Assembly (NCBI RefSeq): GCF_037478305.1
Contig: NZ_JBBGAZ010000010.1
Location: forward strand, 51,529 to 115,528
Reading direction: 5' to 3'
DNA: 64,000 nt
Origin: Cognatishimia coralii
GTDB taxonomy: Bacteria > Pseudomonadota > Alphaproteobacteria > Rhodobacterales > Rhodobacteraceae
Shown piece by piece: positions 34,118-42,778 of this stretch. Below the pieces are notes generated by a model. It had not been told where the DNA came from, did not search any database, and was given only the letters and a program-made list of their open reading frames with translations. Position 1 is the first letter of the stretch. Each line of letters begins with the position of its first letter. The translations under genes were made by a program, and so were the position numbers.

Positions 34118-36916
34118 ATGCCATTCAAGCAACCTGACATCGACACGTCCCCCAAGGTCTCGGACGAGATCCGCAAGACCACATGCTACATGTGCGCCTG
34201 CCGTTGCGGGATCAACGTGCACATGAAGGACGGCAAAGTCGCCTATATCGAGGGCAACCGTGATCACCCGGTGAACCAAGGGGTTCTTTGCGCCAAAGGC
34301 TCTGCTGGGATCATGCAGGTCAACGCGCCCTCGCGTCTGCGCAAGCCGCTGAAACGTGTCGGTCCCCGTGGATCGGGCGAATACCAAGAGATCAGCTGGG
34401 AAGAGGCCATGAGCACAGCCGTCGGCTGGCTCACAGAATTGCACGAAACTGCACCACATAAGCTCGCGTTCTTCACTGGGCGCGATCAGTCGCAAAGCTT
34501 CACCTCCTTCTGGGCACAGCATTTCGGCACGCCAAACTACGCAGCCCATGGCGGGTTCTGTTCCGTCAATATGGCGGCGGGCGGCATCTATACGATGGGC
34601 GGGGCGTTCTGGGAGTTTGGGCAGCCCGATTGGGACCACACAAAGCTCTTCATGCTGTTTGGCGTGGCCGAGGACCACGATTCCAACCCGATCAAAATGG
34701 GCATCGGCAAGATCAAAGCGCGCGGCGCCAAGGTGATCGGCGTGAACCCTGTGCGCAATGGCTACAACGCGGTGGCGGATGAGTGGGTTGGCATTACGCC
34801 GGGCACAGATGGCCTGTTCATTCTGGCGCTTGTGCATGAGTTGATGAAGGCCGGCAAGATCGACCTCGACTATCTCGCACAGTTCACCAACGCGCCGGTT
34901 CTGATCGACAAAGACACTGGCCTCTTCCTGCGCGATGATGACGGCAAGCCTCTGGTCGTGGATCGCGTCACGGGCAAGCTGACCCCCTTTGATCAAAAAG
35001 ACGTACAGCCAAGCCTCTCCGCGACGCATGAAGGTCACCGCACAGTCATGGCATTGATGGCCGAGAAATACCTCGACCCGAAATACGCGCCCGAAGCTGT
35101 GGCTGAGGCCACAGGCGTTTCGGCCAAGAAGATCAAAACCATCGCCGCCGAACTGGCGCGCGTCGCCTTTGACGAGGCCATCGAACTTGACCGCGAATGG
35201 ACCGATTTCCGCGGCAACACACATTCGAAAATGACTGGCCGCCCCGTATCCATGCACGCCATGCGCGGGATCTCGGCGCATTCCAACGGCTTTCAAACCT
35301 GCCGCGCGCTGCACGTCCTGCAAATCCTGCTGGGCACAGTCGAAACGCCCGGTGGCTTCCGGTTCAAACCACCCTATCCAAAACCTGTTGAGGCGCATCC
35401 AACGCCCCATGGCGACCGTCGCCCAGGCAAGGCGCTCGAAGGGCCGCACCTTGGCTTCCCACGCGGTCCAGAAGACCTGCTTCTTGATAGCGACGGCAAC
35501 CCGCAACGTATCGACAAAGCCTTCTCTTGGGAAAACCCCATGAGCGCCCATGGCCTCATGCATATGGTAATCTCAAACGCCTACGCGCAGGATCCTTATC
35601 CGATCGACACGCTGTTTATGTATATGGCCAACATGTCGTGGAACTCTTCGATGAACACCTCTGGTGTCATTGAGATGCTGACTGCGCGCAACGACAGCGG
35701 CGGCTACCGCATTCCGCGGATCATTTATTCTGATGCCTATAGCTCCGAGATGGTCGCCTATGCCGACCTGATCCTGCCCGATACGACCTATCTGGAACGC
35801 CACGACTGTATCTCTCTGCTGGATCGTCCGATCTGCGAGGCCGACGGGGCCGCCGATGCAATCCGCTGGCCGGTGATCGAACCGGATCGCGAAGTGCGCG
35901 GGTTCCAATCGGTGCTGATCGAACTCGGTGCCCGCATCGGCCTGCCTGCCTTCATGAAAGAAGACGGATCGCCCAAGTGGAAAGACTACGCCGACTATAT
36001 CGTCAATCACGAGCGCAAGCCGGGTATCGGACCTTTGTCTGGCTGGCGCGGCGAGGACGGTGACAAAACGGGTCGCGGCGCGGTGAACCCTGACCAAATG
36101 GACGCCTATATCGAAAACGGCGGCTTCCATATTCACCACGTCCCTAGCGAGGCGGCCTACTACAAACCGTGGAACACTGCCTATCAGGACTGGGCCGTGG
36201 ACCTTGGCCTTTATGACAGCCCACAACCCTACTTGTTCCAGCTCTATTCCGAGCCCATGCGCAAATTCCAACGCGCCGCCGAAGGGCACGGAGATCGCGT
36301 TCCGCCAGAACACCTGCGCGACCGCCTGAAAGAGGTCATGGACCCTCTGCCGATCTGGTATGAACCGTTTGAGGAGCAGGCTGTGGACACCAAGGAATAC
36401 CCCATCCACGCGCTCACCCAGCGCCCGATGGCGATGTATCACTCTTGGGGGACGCAAAACGCGTGGCTGCGTCAGCTACATGGGAAAAACCCGCTCTATG
36501 TACCGCAGAAACTCTGGGACGAGCATGGCTTCAAAGAGGGCGACTGGGCGCGAGTGACCTCGACCCACGGATCAATCACCGTACCTGTGGCGCTGCAAGC
36601 CGCCCTGAATGAAAACACCGTCTGGACCTGGAACGCCATCGGCAAACGCAAAGGCGCTTGGGCCCTGTCCGAGGACGCACCCGAAGCCCGCGAAGGTTTC
36701 CTTTTGAACCACCTCATTCACGAGCTTTTGCCGCCCAAAGGCGACGGGCTCAGATGGGCCAATTCAGACCCGATTACAGGCCAAGCGGCGTGGTTTGACC
36801 TGCGCGTGAAAATCGAACGGGTCGATGCCCCTGCCGAGGCGCAACCAGCTATGAAACCACTGAAATCTCCGGTCGAACAAGGGCCAGACACACTTGAATG
36901 GAAGGTGGGCAAATGA
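34118..36916 (+). CDS. soeA: Molybdopterin oxidoreductase, probable sulfite dehydrogenase catalytic subunit SoeA
   Basis: 932 aa, DMSO-reductase-family molybdoenzyme. The N-terminal [4Fe-4S] ligands are Cys23, Cys26, Cys30 and Cys58 (TTCYMCACRCG, then GVLCAKG). No twin-arginine signal precedes them, so the enzyme faces the cytoplasm, as SoeABC does. The molybdopterin domains follow, and a dinucleotide-binding domain starts near residue 765 (YPIHALTQRPMAMYHSWG). It is placed right after xsc-tauE-pta, with a four-cluster Fe-S subunit and a DmsC-like anchor behind it, which supports oxidation of taurine-derived sulfite to sulfate. Other DMSO-reductase-type substrates cannot be excluded. Confidence 0.82.
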   Translation: MPFKQPDIDTSPKVSDEIRKTTCYMCACRCGINVHMKDGKVAYIEGNRDHPVNQGVLCAKGSAGIMQVNAPSRLRKPLKRVGPRGSGEYQEISWEEAMSTAVGWLTELHETAPHKLAFFTGRDQSQSFTSFWAQHFGTPNYAAHGGFCSVNMAAGGIYTMGGAFWEFGQPDWDHTKLFMLFGVAEDHDSNPIKMGIGKIKARGAKVIGVNPVRNGYNAVADEWVGITPGTDGLFILALVHELMKAGKIDLDYLAQFTNAPVLIDKDTGLFLRDDDGKPLVVDRVTGKLTPFDQKDVQPSLSATHEGHRTVMALMAEKYLDPKYAPEAVAEATGVSAKKIKTIAAELARVAFDEAIELDREWTDFRGNTHSKMTGRPVSMHAMRGISAHSNGFQTCRALHVLQILLGTVETPGGFRFKPPYPKPVEAHPTPHGDRRPGKALEGPHLGFPRGPEDLLLDSDGNPQRIDKAFSWENPMSAHGLMHMVISNAYAQDPYPIDTLFMYMANMSWNSSMNTSGVIEMLTARNDSGGYRIPRIIYSDAYSSEMVAYADLILPDTTYLERHDCISLLDRPICEADGAADAIRWPVIEPDREVRGFQSVLIELGARIGLPAFMKEDGSPKWKDYADYIVNHERKPGIGPLSGWRGEDGDKTGRGAVNPDQMDAYIENGGFHIHHVPSEAAYYKPWNTAYQDWAVDLGLYDSPQPYLFQLYSEPMRKFQRAAEGHGDRVPPEHLRDRLKEVMDPLPIWYEPFEEQAVDTKEYPIHALTQRPMAMYHSWGTQNAWLRQLHGKNPLYVPQKLWDEHGFKEGDWARVTSTHGSITVPVALQAALNENTVWTWNAIGKRKGAWALSEDAPEAREGFLLNHLIHELLPPKGDGLRWANSDPITGQAAWFDLRVKIERVDAPAEAQPAMKPLKSPVEQGPDTLEWKVGK

Positions 36917-37683
36917 CAACGCTTCCTCAATCCACAGAAAAGAAACTCGGCCTTGTTATCGATCTGGACACCTGCGTGGGCTGCCATGCCTGTGTGATCT
37001 CTTGCAAAGGCTGGAATACTGAAAACTACGGCGCGCCGCTGTCGGATCAGAACCCCTATGGCGATGAACCGATGGGCACCTTCCTCAATCGCGTGCACAG
37101 CTACGAGGTCACAAGCCCCGGCGAGACCGCCAAGACAGTGCATTTCCCGAAATCCTGTCTGCATTGCGAGAACGCACCCTGCGTAACCGTCTGCCCAACC
37201 GGCGCGAGCTATAAGCGGCAAGAGGACGGTATCGTTCTGGTCAACGAAAAGGACTGCATCGGGTGCGGCCTTTGCGCATGGGCCTGCCCCTATGGCGCGC
37301 GGGAACTTGATCAGGCCGAGGGGGTCATGAAGAAATGCACCCTCTGCGTCGACCGGATCTATAACGAGAACCTGCCAGAGGTCGACCGAACCCCTGCCTG
37401 CGTGCGCACCTGCCCTGCTGGCGCGCGCCACTTCGGAGACTTCGCGGACCCAGAGTCCAATGTCTCCAAGCTGACCGCAGAGCGTGGCGGCATGGATCTG
37501 ATGCCGGAACTAAACACCGCTCCGGTCAACAAATACCTGCCACCACGCCCCAAGGACACATGGGATTCTGAGGAAAGCGTGCTCGCTCCCTTCCTTGCAC
37601 CAGTGGCCGAAGAAACCACCGGCTTCCTCGGGTGGCTCGACAAGCAACTCTCGAAACTGCCCGGCGATAAGGAGACCAACTGA
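36913..37683 (+). CDS. soeB: Iron-sulfur subunit, probable SoeB
   Basis: 256 aa from the ATG at 36913 that overlaps the soeA stop (GAAGG upstream); an in-frame ATG at 36898 is less likely. Four [4Fe-4S] cysteine clusters of the DmsB/PsrB type are visible: CVGCHACVISC, CLHCENAPCVTVCP, CIGCGLCAWACP and CTLCVDR with a later CVRTCPAGA. It moves electrons from SoeA to the membrane subunit. The end of soeB shares one base with the start of soeC. Confidence 0.88.
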   Translation: MTTLPQSTEKKLGLVIDLDTCVGCHACVISCKGWNTENYGAPLSDQNPYGDEPMGTFLNRVHSYEVTSPGETAKTVHFPKSCLHCENAPCVTVCPTGASYKRQEDGIVLVNEKDCIGCGLCAWACPYGARELDQAEGVMKKCTLCVDRIYNENLPEVDRTPACVRTCPAGARHFGDFADPESNVSKLTAERGGMDLMPELNTAPVNKYLPPRPKDTWDSEESVLAPFLAPVAEETTGFLGWLDKQLSKLPGDKETN

Positions 37684-38555
37684 TGCATCCAGCTCCTTCA
37701 GTCATTATCTTCACAACCCTCTCCGGCATCGGCTTTGGCATGTTGGCTTGGCTTGGTATTGACGCGACGCCTCCGCAAGGATGGGTCGCTTTCGCCTTCT
37801 TCTTCATCGCCTATGCCTTGGCGGTCGGAGGGTTGATTTCCTCGACCTTCCACCTCGGCCATCCAGAACGCGCACTCAAAGCCTTTACCCAATGGCGCAC
37901 CAGCTGGCTGTCGCGAGAGGGCGTGTGTGCGGTCGCGGGCTTGTGCGTGATGGGCCTTTATGCGGCAGCGCTGATTTTCCTAGGGACGCATGTGCCCATA
38001 CTCGGATGGATCGGCGCTGCGCTCAGCTTGCTGACCGTGTTCACAACCTCGATGATCTACGGCCAACTGGCGACGATCCCTAGGTGGAATACACCACTAA
38101 CATCAGTACTTTACCTTGCCTATGCGCTCACAGGAGGCGCTTTGCTGACCGGGCGCGTGTCGATCGCAATCACTTTGCTGCTCGTCACTACGGCGGTGCA
38201 AATCCTCTGGTGGCTGCGCGGTGACAAAGCCTTTGCCGATCGTGGCAGCTCACTGGAAACCGCAACAGGCCTTGGCAACCTTGGCACCGTGCGCTCGGTT
38301 GCGCATCCGCACACGTCTCCGAACTATCTTATGAAAGAATTCATCCACGTGGTCGGCCGCAAACATGCGCAGAAACTGCGGATCATCTCTCTGATCTTGA
38401 TGGCAGGCCTGCCGATCCTGCTCTTGTCGATCCACGTCGGCCATATCTTTGCGCTTTTGGCAGTGCTTAGCCATGTCGCAGGCGTCGCCACGTCGCGTTG
38501 GCTGTTCTTTGCAGAGGCGGAACATACCGTCGGCCTCTACTACGGGATGCGCTAA
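37683..38555 (+). CDS. soeC: DmsC-like membrane anchor, probable SoeC
   Basis: 290 aa with about eight transmembrane helices, of the DMSO reductase anchor (DmsC) family. STFHLGHPERALKAF near residue 55 is the characteristic motif of the family. It anchors SoeAB on the cytoplasmic face and transfers electrons to quinone. Last gene of the soeABC set, with a strong terminator 14 bp after the stop. Confidence 0.87.
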   Translation: MHPAPSVIIFTTLSGIGFGMLAWLGIDATPPQGWVAFAFFFIAYALAVGGLISSTFHLGHPERALKAFTQWRTSWLSREGVCAVAGLCVMGLYAAALIFLGTHVPILGWIGAALSLLTVFTTSMIYGQLATIPRWNTPLTSVLYLAYALTGGALLTGRVSIAITLLLVTTAVQILWWLRGDKAFADRGSSLETATGLGNLGTVRSVAHPHTSPNYLMKEFIHVVGRKHAQKLRIISLILMAGLPILLLSIHVGHIFALLAVLSHVAGVATSRWLFFAEAEHTVGLYYGMR

Positions 38556-38569
38556 CCCCCAAAATCAAA

Positions 38570-38593
38570 AAGCCCGCAACATCTTGCGGGCTT
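38570..38593 (+). terminator. Terminator of soeABC
   Basis: AAGCCCGCAA (38570-38579), loop CATC, TTGCGGGCTT (38584-38593), then TTTT. A textbook intrinsic terminator; A residues upstream let it also serve the convergent small ORF. Confidence 0.9.
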
Positions 38594-38616
38594 TTTTGAT
38601 GGAAAGACTACGCTGC

Positions 38617-38730
38617 TTACTTAGCAGGTGTATGCAGGTAATCCGTCCAGTGGTCGCATGCCTCAGAAGACTTCGCGACGGCGGCGATCTTGGCAAAAGT
38701 CGCGGCAAAAACGGAAGCGAGTTTGGTCAT
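38617..38730 (-). CDS. Small ORF, 37 aa
   Basis: From ATG 38730, preceded by AAAGGA at a suitable distance, an ORF of 37 residues: an alanine-rich amphipathic N-terminal half (MTKLASVFAATFAKIAAVAK) followed by a short polar tail with one cysteine. I do not recognise it. The soeC terminator would end its transcript. It resembles small conserved peptides of Rhodobacterales in size, but homology is not established here. Confidence 0.4.
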   Translation of the reverse strand: MTKLASVFAATFAKIAAVAKSSEACDHWTDYLHTPAK

Positions 38731-39007
38731 GGTGACATCCTTTCGGGAGCGTCGTTTCGATGACAGGGTGATACGCGGGCCGAAGCTCTCGTGGTAGATG
38801 CGATTCCGCAAGCCCGATATGCGTTCAGCGCAAGGCGCTCAGATCATTGACCTTTTCCAAACTGGAAACAATCACCGCCACATTTGTGACACATTTGCAT
38901 CGCAGCACCCCCTAGCCCTTGGCATATAACTTTCGTTGCATAGACCTTTAGCGGCAACTCGCCATAGATCGACTCTTTAGCCAGTAAAAAGCCAATGGAG
39001 TGAATGG

Positions 39008-40831
39008 ATGACCATGGGTCGCAAGTTCAACACTTTAGCCACTCTTCTCGTAACCTCGTCTATTGCCTCCGGTGCGATTGCCGCGGATTTTGTCGTGAAC
39101 ACCGCCGAGACCGTAACCAACGCGGGCATTGGCTATGACGACCATGATACGATGACGATCACCTCCAGCGGCTCTATTCAGGTTACCCAGTTTGAGGCCG
39201 TCAGCAACGAAGTCGACTTCTTTACGCTGACCAACAACGGCATCTTGTCGGCGATCAACGCGGTACCTCCGGTGTTCCCGCCAATTACACCTTTCGCAAC
39301 TGCAGGCGTAGCATTTCTGGGCACCAACAACACAATCATAAACAACAACACGATCACCTCTTCGCATTTTGACGCGGTCAACGTGAATGGCGCAAACACA
39401 ACCGTCATCAACAATGGCACGATGAATGCTGGCACCGACGGTATCGCCGTCAACGGAGCCAACACACGCGCCACAAACAACGGCACCATCACCTCGACAT
39501 TTGATGGCTTCTACCTGTTCGGAGACGGCGCAATCGTGACCAACACCGGCACGGTCACCGCGGGCGACGATGGTATCGATACTGACGGCGACAATGATGT
39601 GATCGTCAATCGCGGCACAATAACAGCGACACAAGACGGCATAGAAACCAATGGTACCGGAGTTGTCGTGACCAACTATGGCGTCGTTGTCGGTGGATCG
39701 GACTCCTATGACCTGAATGGCGCCAACAGCACGCTGAACCTGATCTTTGGATCCCGCACTGAGGGCCTGCTCAGCTTTGATGGGGCAAATGCCACCTTCA
39801 ACATCGGCGCGGGGTTCAACGGCGCTTTCACCACTGACGGCGGCAACCCGACCACGATCACAGCCGCGCGTGGTGCGTTCGTTCAGGACGGCAACACGAT
39901 CTACGTCGTAAACCTGGACCAGAATTTCAACGGGCTGTCCCAAGCGGCCAATACCGCTTCAAATCTGCACGCGACGGCCCAAGGCCAATCCCGTGCCGGG
40001 CGCAACGATGTGGCGACTCAAGGCCTGACGCCAAATCGCGCGGGGCCATGGATCCAACTGTCCACCGACTTTGCTCAAGGCCTGAGCAGTTCCAACAGTG
40101 GAGGGTTCACCACCCGCGGCGGCCAGATCACGGCTGGCTTCGCGCTCTCAGACAGCCTCGGCTTCTATGCTGGCGTCAATGATGCACGTGCGAAGCTGGC
40201 AAATAGCTTTGAGACCGACAGTGAAACTCTGGTTGCTGGCCTCTATGGCACGTTCGATCTGGAAGGTGCTGAACTGAACTGGTCCCTATCGGCTGGCCGC
40301 ACCAGCAATGACGCACTGCGCCAAATTCAGAACAACACGATTGCCGGGGGCTGGGAAACGGCGACTGCAGCCTATGACCAAAGCTTTGTCGCGCCATCGC
40401 TTAGCTACGCCCGTCGTCTGCAGCCGGGTCTGATGATGGATTTGGAACTCGGCTACGTTGCCTTGGAAACCGATGGCTATACGGAAACTGGCGCGACCAA
40501 CAACGCCACTTTTGGCGCACGCACCACGCATGTGGCGAGCCTGACGCCGAAGCTCAGCTGGACCACAATCGACAGCCCGATCCCCTTTGACATGTCAGCC
40601 GGTGTTCAGTTCCGCAAATATTGGGGCGATCCAGTCAGCGTAACTATCGGCGCGGCCAATGGCAGCTTTGTCGACCACGACAGCGGCATCGAAGCGCGCG
40701 CCTTTGTGTCGGGTCGCGTAGAATATCCTTTGGGGGATGCGTGGATGTTCACGGGCTTCGGCGAGGCAGGCTTGTCCACCTATCGCACCGTGAACCTCAG
40801 CGCAGATTTCCTAATCAGTCGCGATTTCTAA
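39008..40831 (+). CDS. Autotransporter (type V secretion) outer-membrane protein
   Basis: 607 aa. Signal peptide with cleavage near residue 26 (SIASGAIAA-D). The passenger, residues about 27-330, contains six repeats of about 22 residues from 107 to 240, each with an NNGT-like turn and a DG step (Asp144, 166, 188, 210), the pattern of a beta-helix. Residues about 345-607 form an autotransporter beta-barrel ending in a terminal Phe (LISRDF), which the Bam machinery recognises. The passenger is short for the family. No protease motif is seen, so an adhesin or structural role is more likely. Confidence 0.83.
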   Translation: MTMGRKFNTLATLLVTSSIASGAIAADFVVNTAETVTNAGIGYDDHDTMTITSSGSIQVTQFEAVSNEVDFFTLTNNGILSAINAVPPVFPPITPFATAGVAFLGTNNTIINNNTITSSHFDAVNVNGANTTVINNGTMNAGTDGIAVNGANTRATNNGTITSTFDGFYLFGDGAIVTNTGTVTAGDDGIDTDGDNDVIVNRGTITATQDGIETNGTGVVVTNYGVVVGGSDSYDLNGANSTLNLIFGSRTEGLLSFDGANATFNIGAGFNGAFTTDGGNPTTITAARGAFVQDGNTIYVVNLDQNFNGLSQAANTASNLHATAQGQSRAGRNDVATQGLTPNRAGPWIQLSTDFAQGLSSSNSGGFTTRGGQITAGFALSDSLGFYAGVNDARAKLANSFETDSETLVAGLYGTFDLEGAELNWSLSAGRTSNDALRQIQNNTIAGGWETATAAYDQSFVAPSLSYARRLQPGLMMDLELGYVALETDGYTETGATNNATFGARTTHVASLTPKLSWTTIDSPIPFDMSAGVQFRKYWGDPVSVTIGAANGSFVDHDSGIEARAFVSGRVEYPLGDAWMFTGFGEAGLSTYRTVNLSADFLISRDF

Positions 40832-40837
40832 ACGCGC

Positions 40838-40860
40838 TGCGCGGGATTATTTCCCGCGCA
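40838..40860. terminator. Hairpin between the autotransporter and the DUF1523 gene
   Basis: TGCGCGGGA (40838-40846), TTATT loop, TCCCGCGCA (40852-40860): a perfect 9-bp stem spanning the stop codon of the convergent gene. No T-tract follows. Confidence 0.45.
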
Positions 40861-41491
40861 TCCGATCAATCCATCCGCGCAAACGCCCCCGGCTCTCGGC
40901 GATTGAATCGCCTGCATCCGCGAGGCTGTCTCCGACGTCTTCGATCACCGGATCAATCCGCGCACGGCGGAACCGAACCCAACGCACGCGGATTGACCAA
41001 AAGATCGCCGCAAAGATGGTCAGGATGATGATGTTCATCCATGGGATAAAACTGACATCTGGCCCCTCGACCACGCGAATACGCACGGCATTTGGAAAGA
41101 TCGACAGAAACTCGTTGCGCCAGCCATAATGGCGCACAGCCACCCATTCTGGCGCGTCTTTGGTCGAGATCGCGTCATTGGCCTCGGTATAAAGGTTCGC
41201 CGTGTCGAATTTGAAATAGAACGGCCAACCCCAGCCCGTGTCCTCATTACGATAGACCATGGCTTCGCCATCAGGTTTCACACCCTGAATGAATTGCACA
41301 TCACGATTGGTCAGCTCTGCCGATTGCGCGTCAGGGCTGGACCAGAACATCCGCGTCCAATCATTCAGCTCCTGGCGTTCCTCATACGTATTCACGATCC
41401 GCACAATATCGTTCTGCGGCAACGTGTAGTGAAACACCGCAAAAACCAAGAGCCAGAACGTGCCCCAGAAGCCCCATTTAACACACGCCAT
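40847..41491 (-). CDS. DUF1523 family membrane protein
   Basis: 214 aa, DUF1523, a family of unknown function found in Rhodobacterales. An N-terminal membrane helix (residues 6-22) and a second near 150-167 flank a periplasmic region of about 125 residues rich in aromatic residues (DTGWGWPFYFKFDTANLY). The C-terminal 45 residues are basic and cytoplasmic. The 3' end touches the autotransporter. The small membrane protein gene at 41503 lies 11 bp upstream, so the two are probably co-transcribed. Confidence 0.8.
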   Translation of the reverse strand: MACVKWGFWGTFWLLVFAVFHYTLPQNDIVRIVNTYEERQELNDWTRMFWSSPDAQSAELTNRDVQFIQGVKPDGEAMVYRNEDTGWGWPFYFKFDTANLYTEANDAISTKDAPEWVAVRHYGWRNEFLSIFPNAVRIRVVEGPDVSFIPWMNIIILTIFAAIFWSIRVRWVRFRRARIDPVIEDVGDSLADAGDSIAESRGRLRGWIDRMRGK

Positions 41492-41502
41492 CGAGGGCTC
41501 CT

Positions 41503-41766
41503 TTAGTGAAAATTGGTGAAATAGATCGTGGCCACCATCGCCACAAACGGCAGGATGTAAACCCCAAGGATGAGGCCGCGCCGCAAGCGGCTTTCATAGG
41601 CGAGTAACTCTTGGCTGACTTTGGTTTCCTGCGCCTCGGCACCCATGCTTTCATACTCGACCAACAGCCGATCACGCCGGTTCGCGCGCAGATGGAAGTA
41701 AAGCGCGAAATACAGCACCGTCAAAAGCACGAAGGCGATGATCAAAAGCCGAGCAAAACCTGCCAT
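41503..41766 (-). CDS. Small membrane protein, two helices
   Basis: 87 aa from ATG 41766; an in-frame ATG at 41802 would add 12 residues without a better ribosome-binding site. Two hydrophobic helices lie near the ends (ARLLIIAFVLLTVLYFALYF and LILGVYILPFVAMVATIYF), with a charged cytoplasmic or periplasmic loop between them. I do not know its function. It precedes the DUF1523 gene by 11 bp. Confidence 0.7.
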   Translation of the reverse strand: MAGFARLLIIAFVLLTVLYFALYFHLRANRRDRLLVEYESMGAEAQETKVSQELLAYESRLRRGLILGVYILPFVAMVATIYFTNFH

Positions 41767-41980
41767 TGAGAAAGTCCCCTTATTCCCGTTCCCCCATAAC
41801 ATAGGGGCTCGGGCGTGAAATCCCTAGGGTGAAGCCCCGCCAGATTTTCCCCACCTCCCATTCCTTGCGCGATTTTCGCGGGCTTGCCACTTCAAGTGCA
41901 AATTCTACTTGAAGGCCAGCCGTGCGGATTGCTACCCAGCGCGCGAGGTTTTGCAGTCACTTTGCCCCACAGGAGGCCCC

Positions 41981-42763
41981 ATGACCCAAAGAGAGAAAAT
42001 CGCGCGTCTGGTGGACAGCACCCGATTCCAAAATGCGATCCTTGCGGTCATTTTGGTGAATGCAGCCACATTGGGGCTTGAGACATCGGCCACCATGACC
42101 GACTCATACGGGACCTTGATCAAATTAATTGACCGCACGTGCCTCGCGATTTTTGTCGCCGAGCTTTTGCTGAAATTCTACGCCCGCCGCATGGCGTTTT
42201 TCACAAATGGCTGGTCTATGTTTGACTTGGTCATCGTCGCCGCCTCGCTGATCCCCGGTGCGTCTAATGTGTCAGTCTTACGCGCAGCCCGCGTGCTGCG
42301 CGTGTTGCGCGTGGTCTCTGCGGCCCCTCGGATGCGGCGCGTGGTCGAGGGGCTGGTCTTGGCCCTGCCGGGTATTGGATCGGTGTTCCTTTTGATGGGG
42401 ATCGTCTTCTACATCGGCTCGGTTATGGCCACGAACCTCTTTGGCGACGCCTTCCCTGACTGGTTTGGCACACTTGGTCGCTCTGGCTATTCCTTGTTCC
42501 AGATCATGACGCTGGAAAGCTGGTCCATGGGCATCGTGCGCCCTGTGATGGAGGTCTACCCCTTTGCATGGCTGTTCTTTGTGCCCTTTATTCTGGTGAC
42601 CACCTTCGCCGTGGTGAACCTTTTGGTCGGCCTCATGGTGAACTCGATGCAGGACGCGCATGAAAGCGATGTGGATGAGCAGACTGGCGACTACCGCAAA
42701 GAAGTCATGGCGCGGCTGGATCAAATCCAAGCGCAACTGGACGGGATGAAAAAGCAGGGCTAG
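41981..42763 (+). CDS. Voltage-gated sodium channel (BacNav type)
   Basis: 260 aa from ATG 41981, which has an AGGAGG ribosome-binding site 4 nt upstream; the upstream ATG at 41909 has none. Six transmembrane segments. S4 carries arginines every third residue (Arg101, 104, 107, 110 in VLRAARVLRVLRVV). The pore has the selectivity filter TLESWSM (177-183), the same as in the roseobacter and marine BacNav channels. A C-terminal helix (EVMARLDQIQAQLDGMKKQG) should form the tetramer coiled coil. It conducts sodium across the inner membrane. Confidence 0.92.
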   Translation: MTQREKIARLVDSTRFQNAILAVILVNAATLGLETSATMTDSYGTLIKLIDRTCLAIFVAELLLKFYARRMAFFTNGWSMFDLVIVAASLIPGASNVSVLRAARVLRVLRVVSAAPRMRRVVEGLVLALPGIGSVFLLMGIVFYIGSVMATNLFGDAFPDWFGTLGRSGYSLFQIMTLESWSMGIVRPVMEVYPFAWLFFVPFILVTTFAVVNLLVGLMVNSMQDAHESDVDEQTGDYRKEVMARLDQIQAQLDGMKKQG

Positions 42764-42778
42764 CTTCGCATTCAAGCA

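Noticed and set aside
33998..35563. 521-aa minus-strand frame opposite soeA
   Set aside because: No domain and unnatural Cys/His/Arg-rich composition; the plus-strand molybdoenzyme has its full cofactor motifs.
38811..39007. Possible gene between the 37-aa ORF and the autotransporter
   Set aside because: Only short frames without a ribosome-binding site; most likely the autotransporter promoter region.
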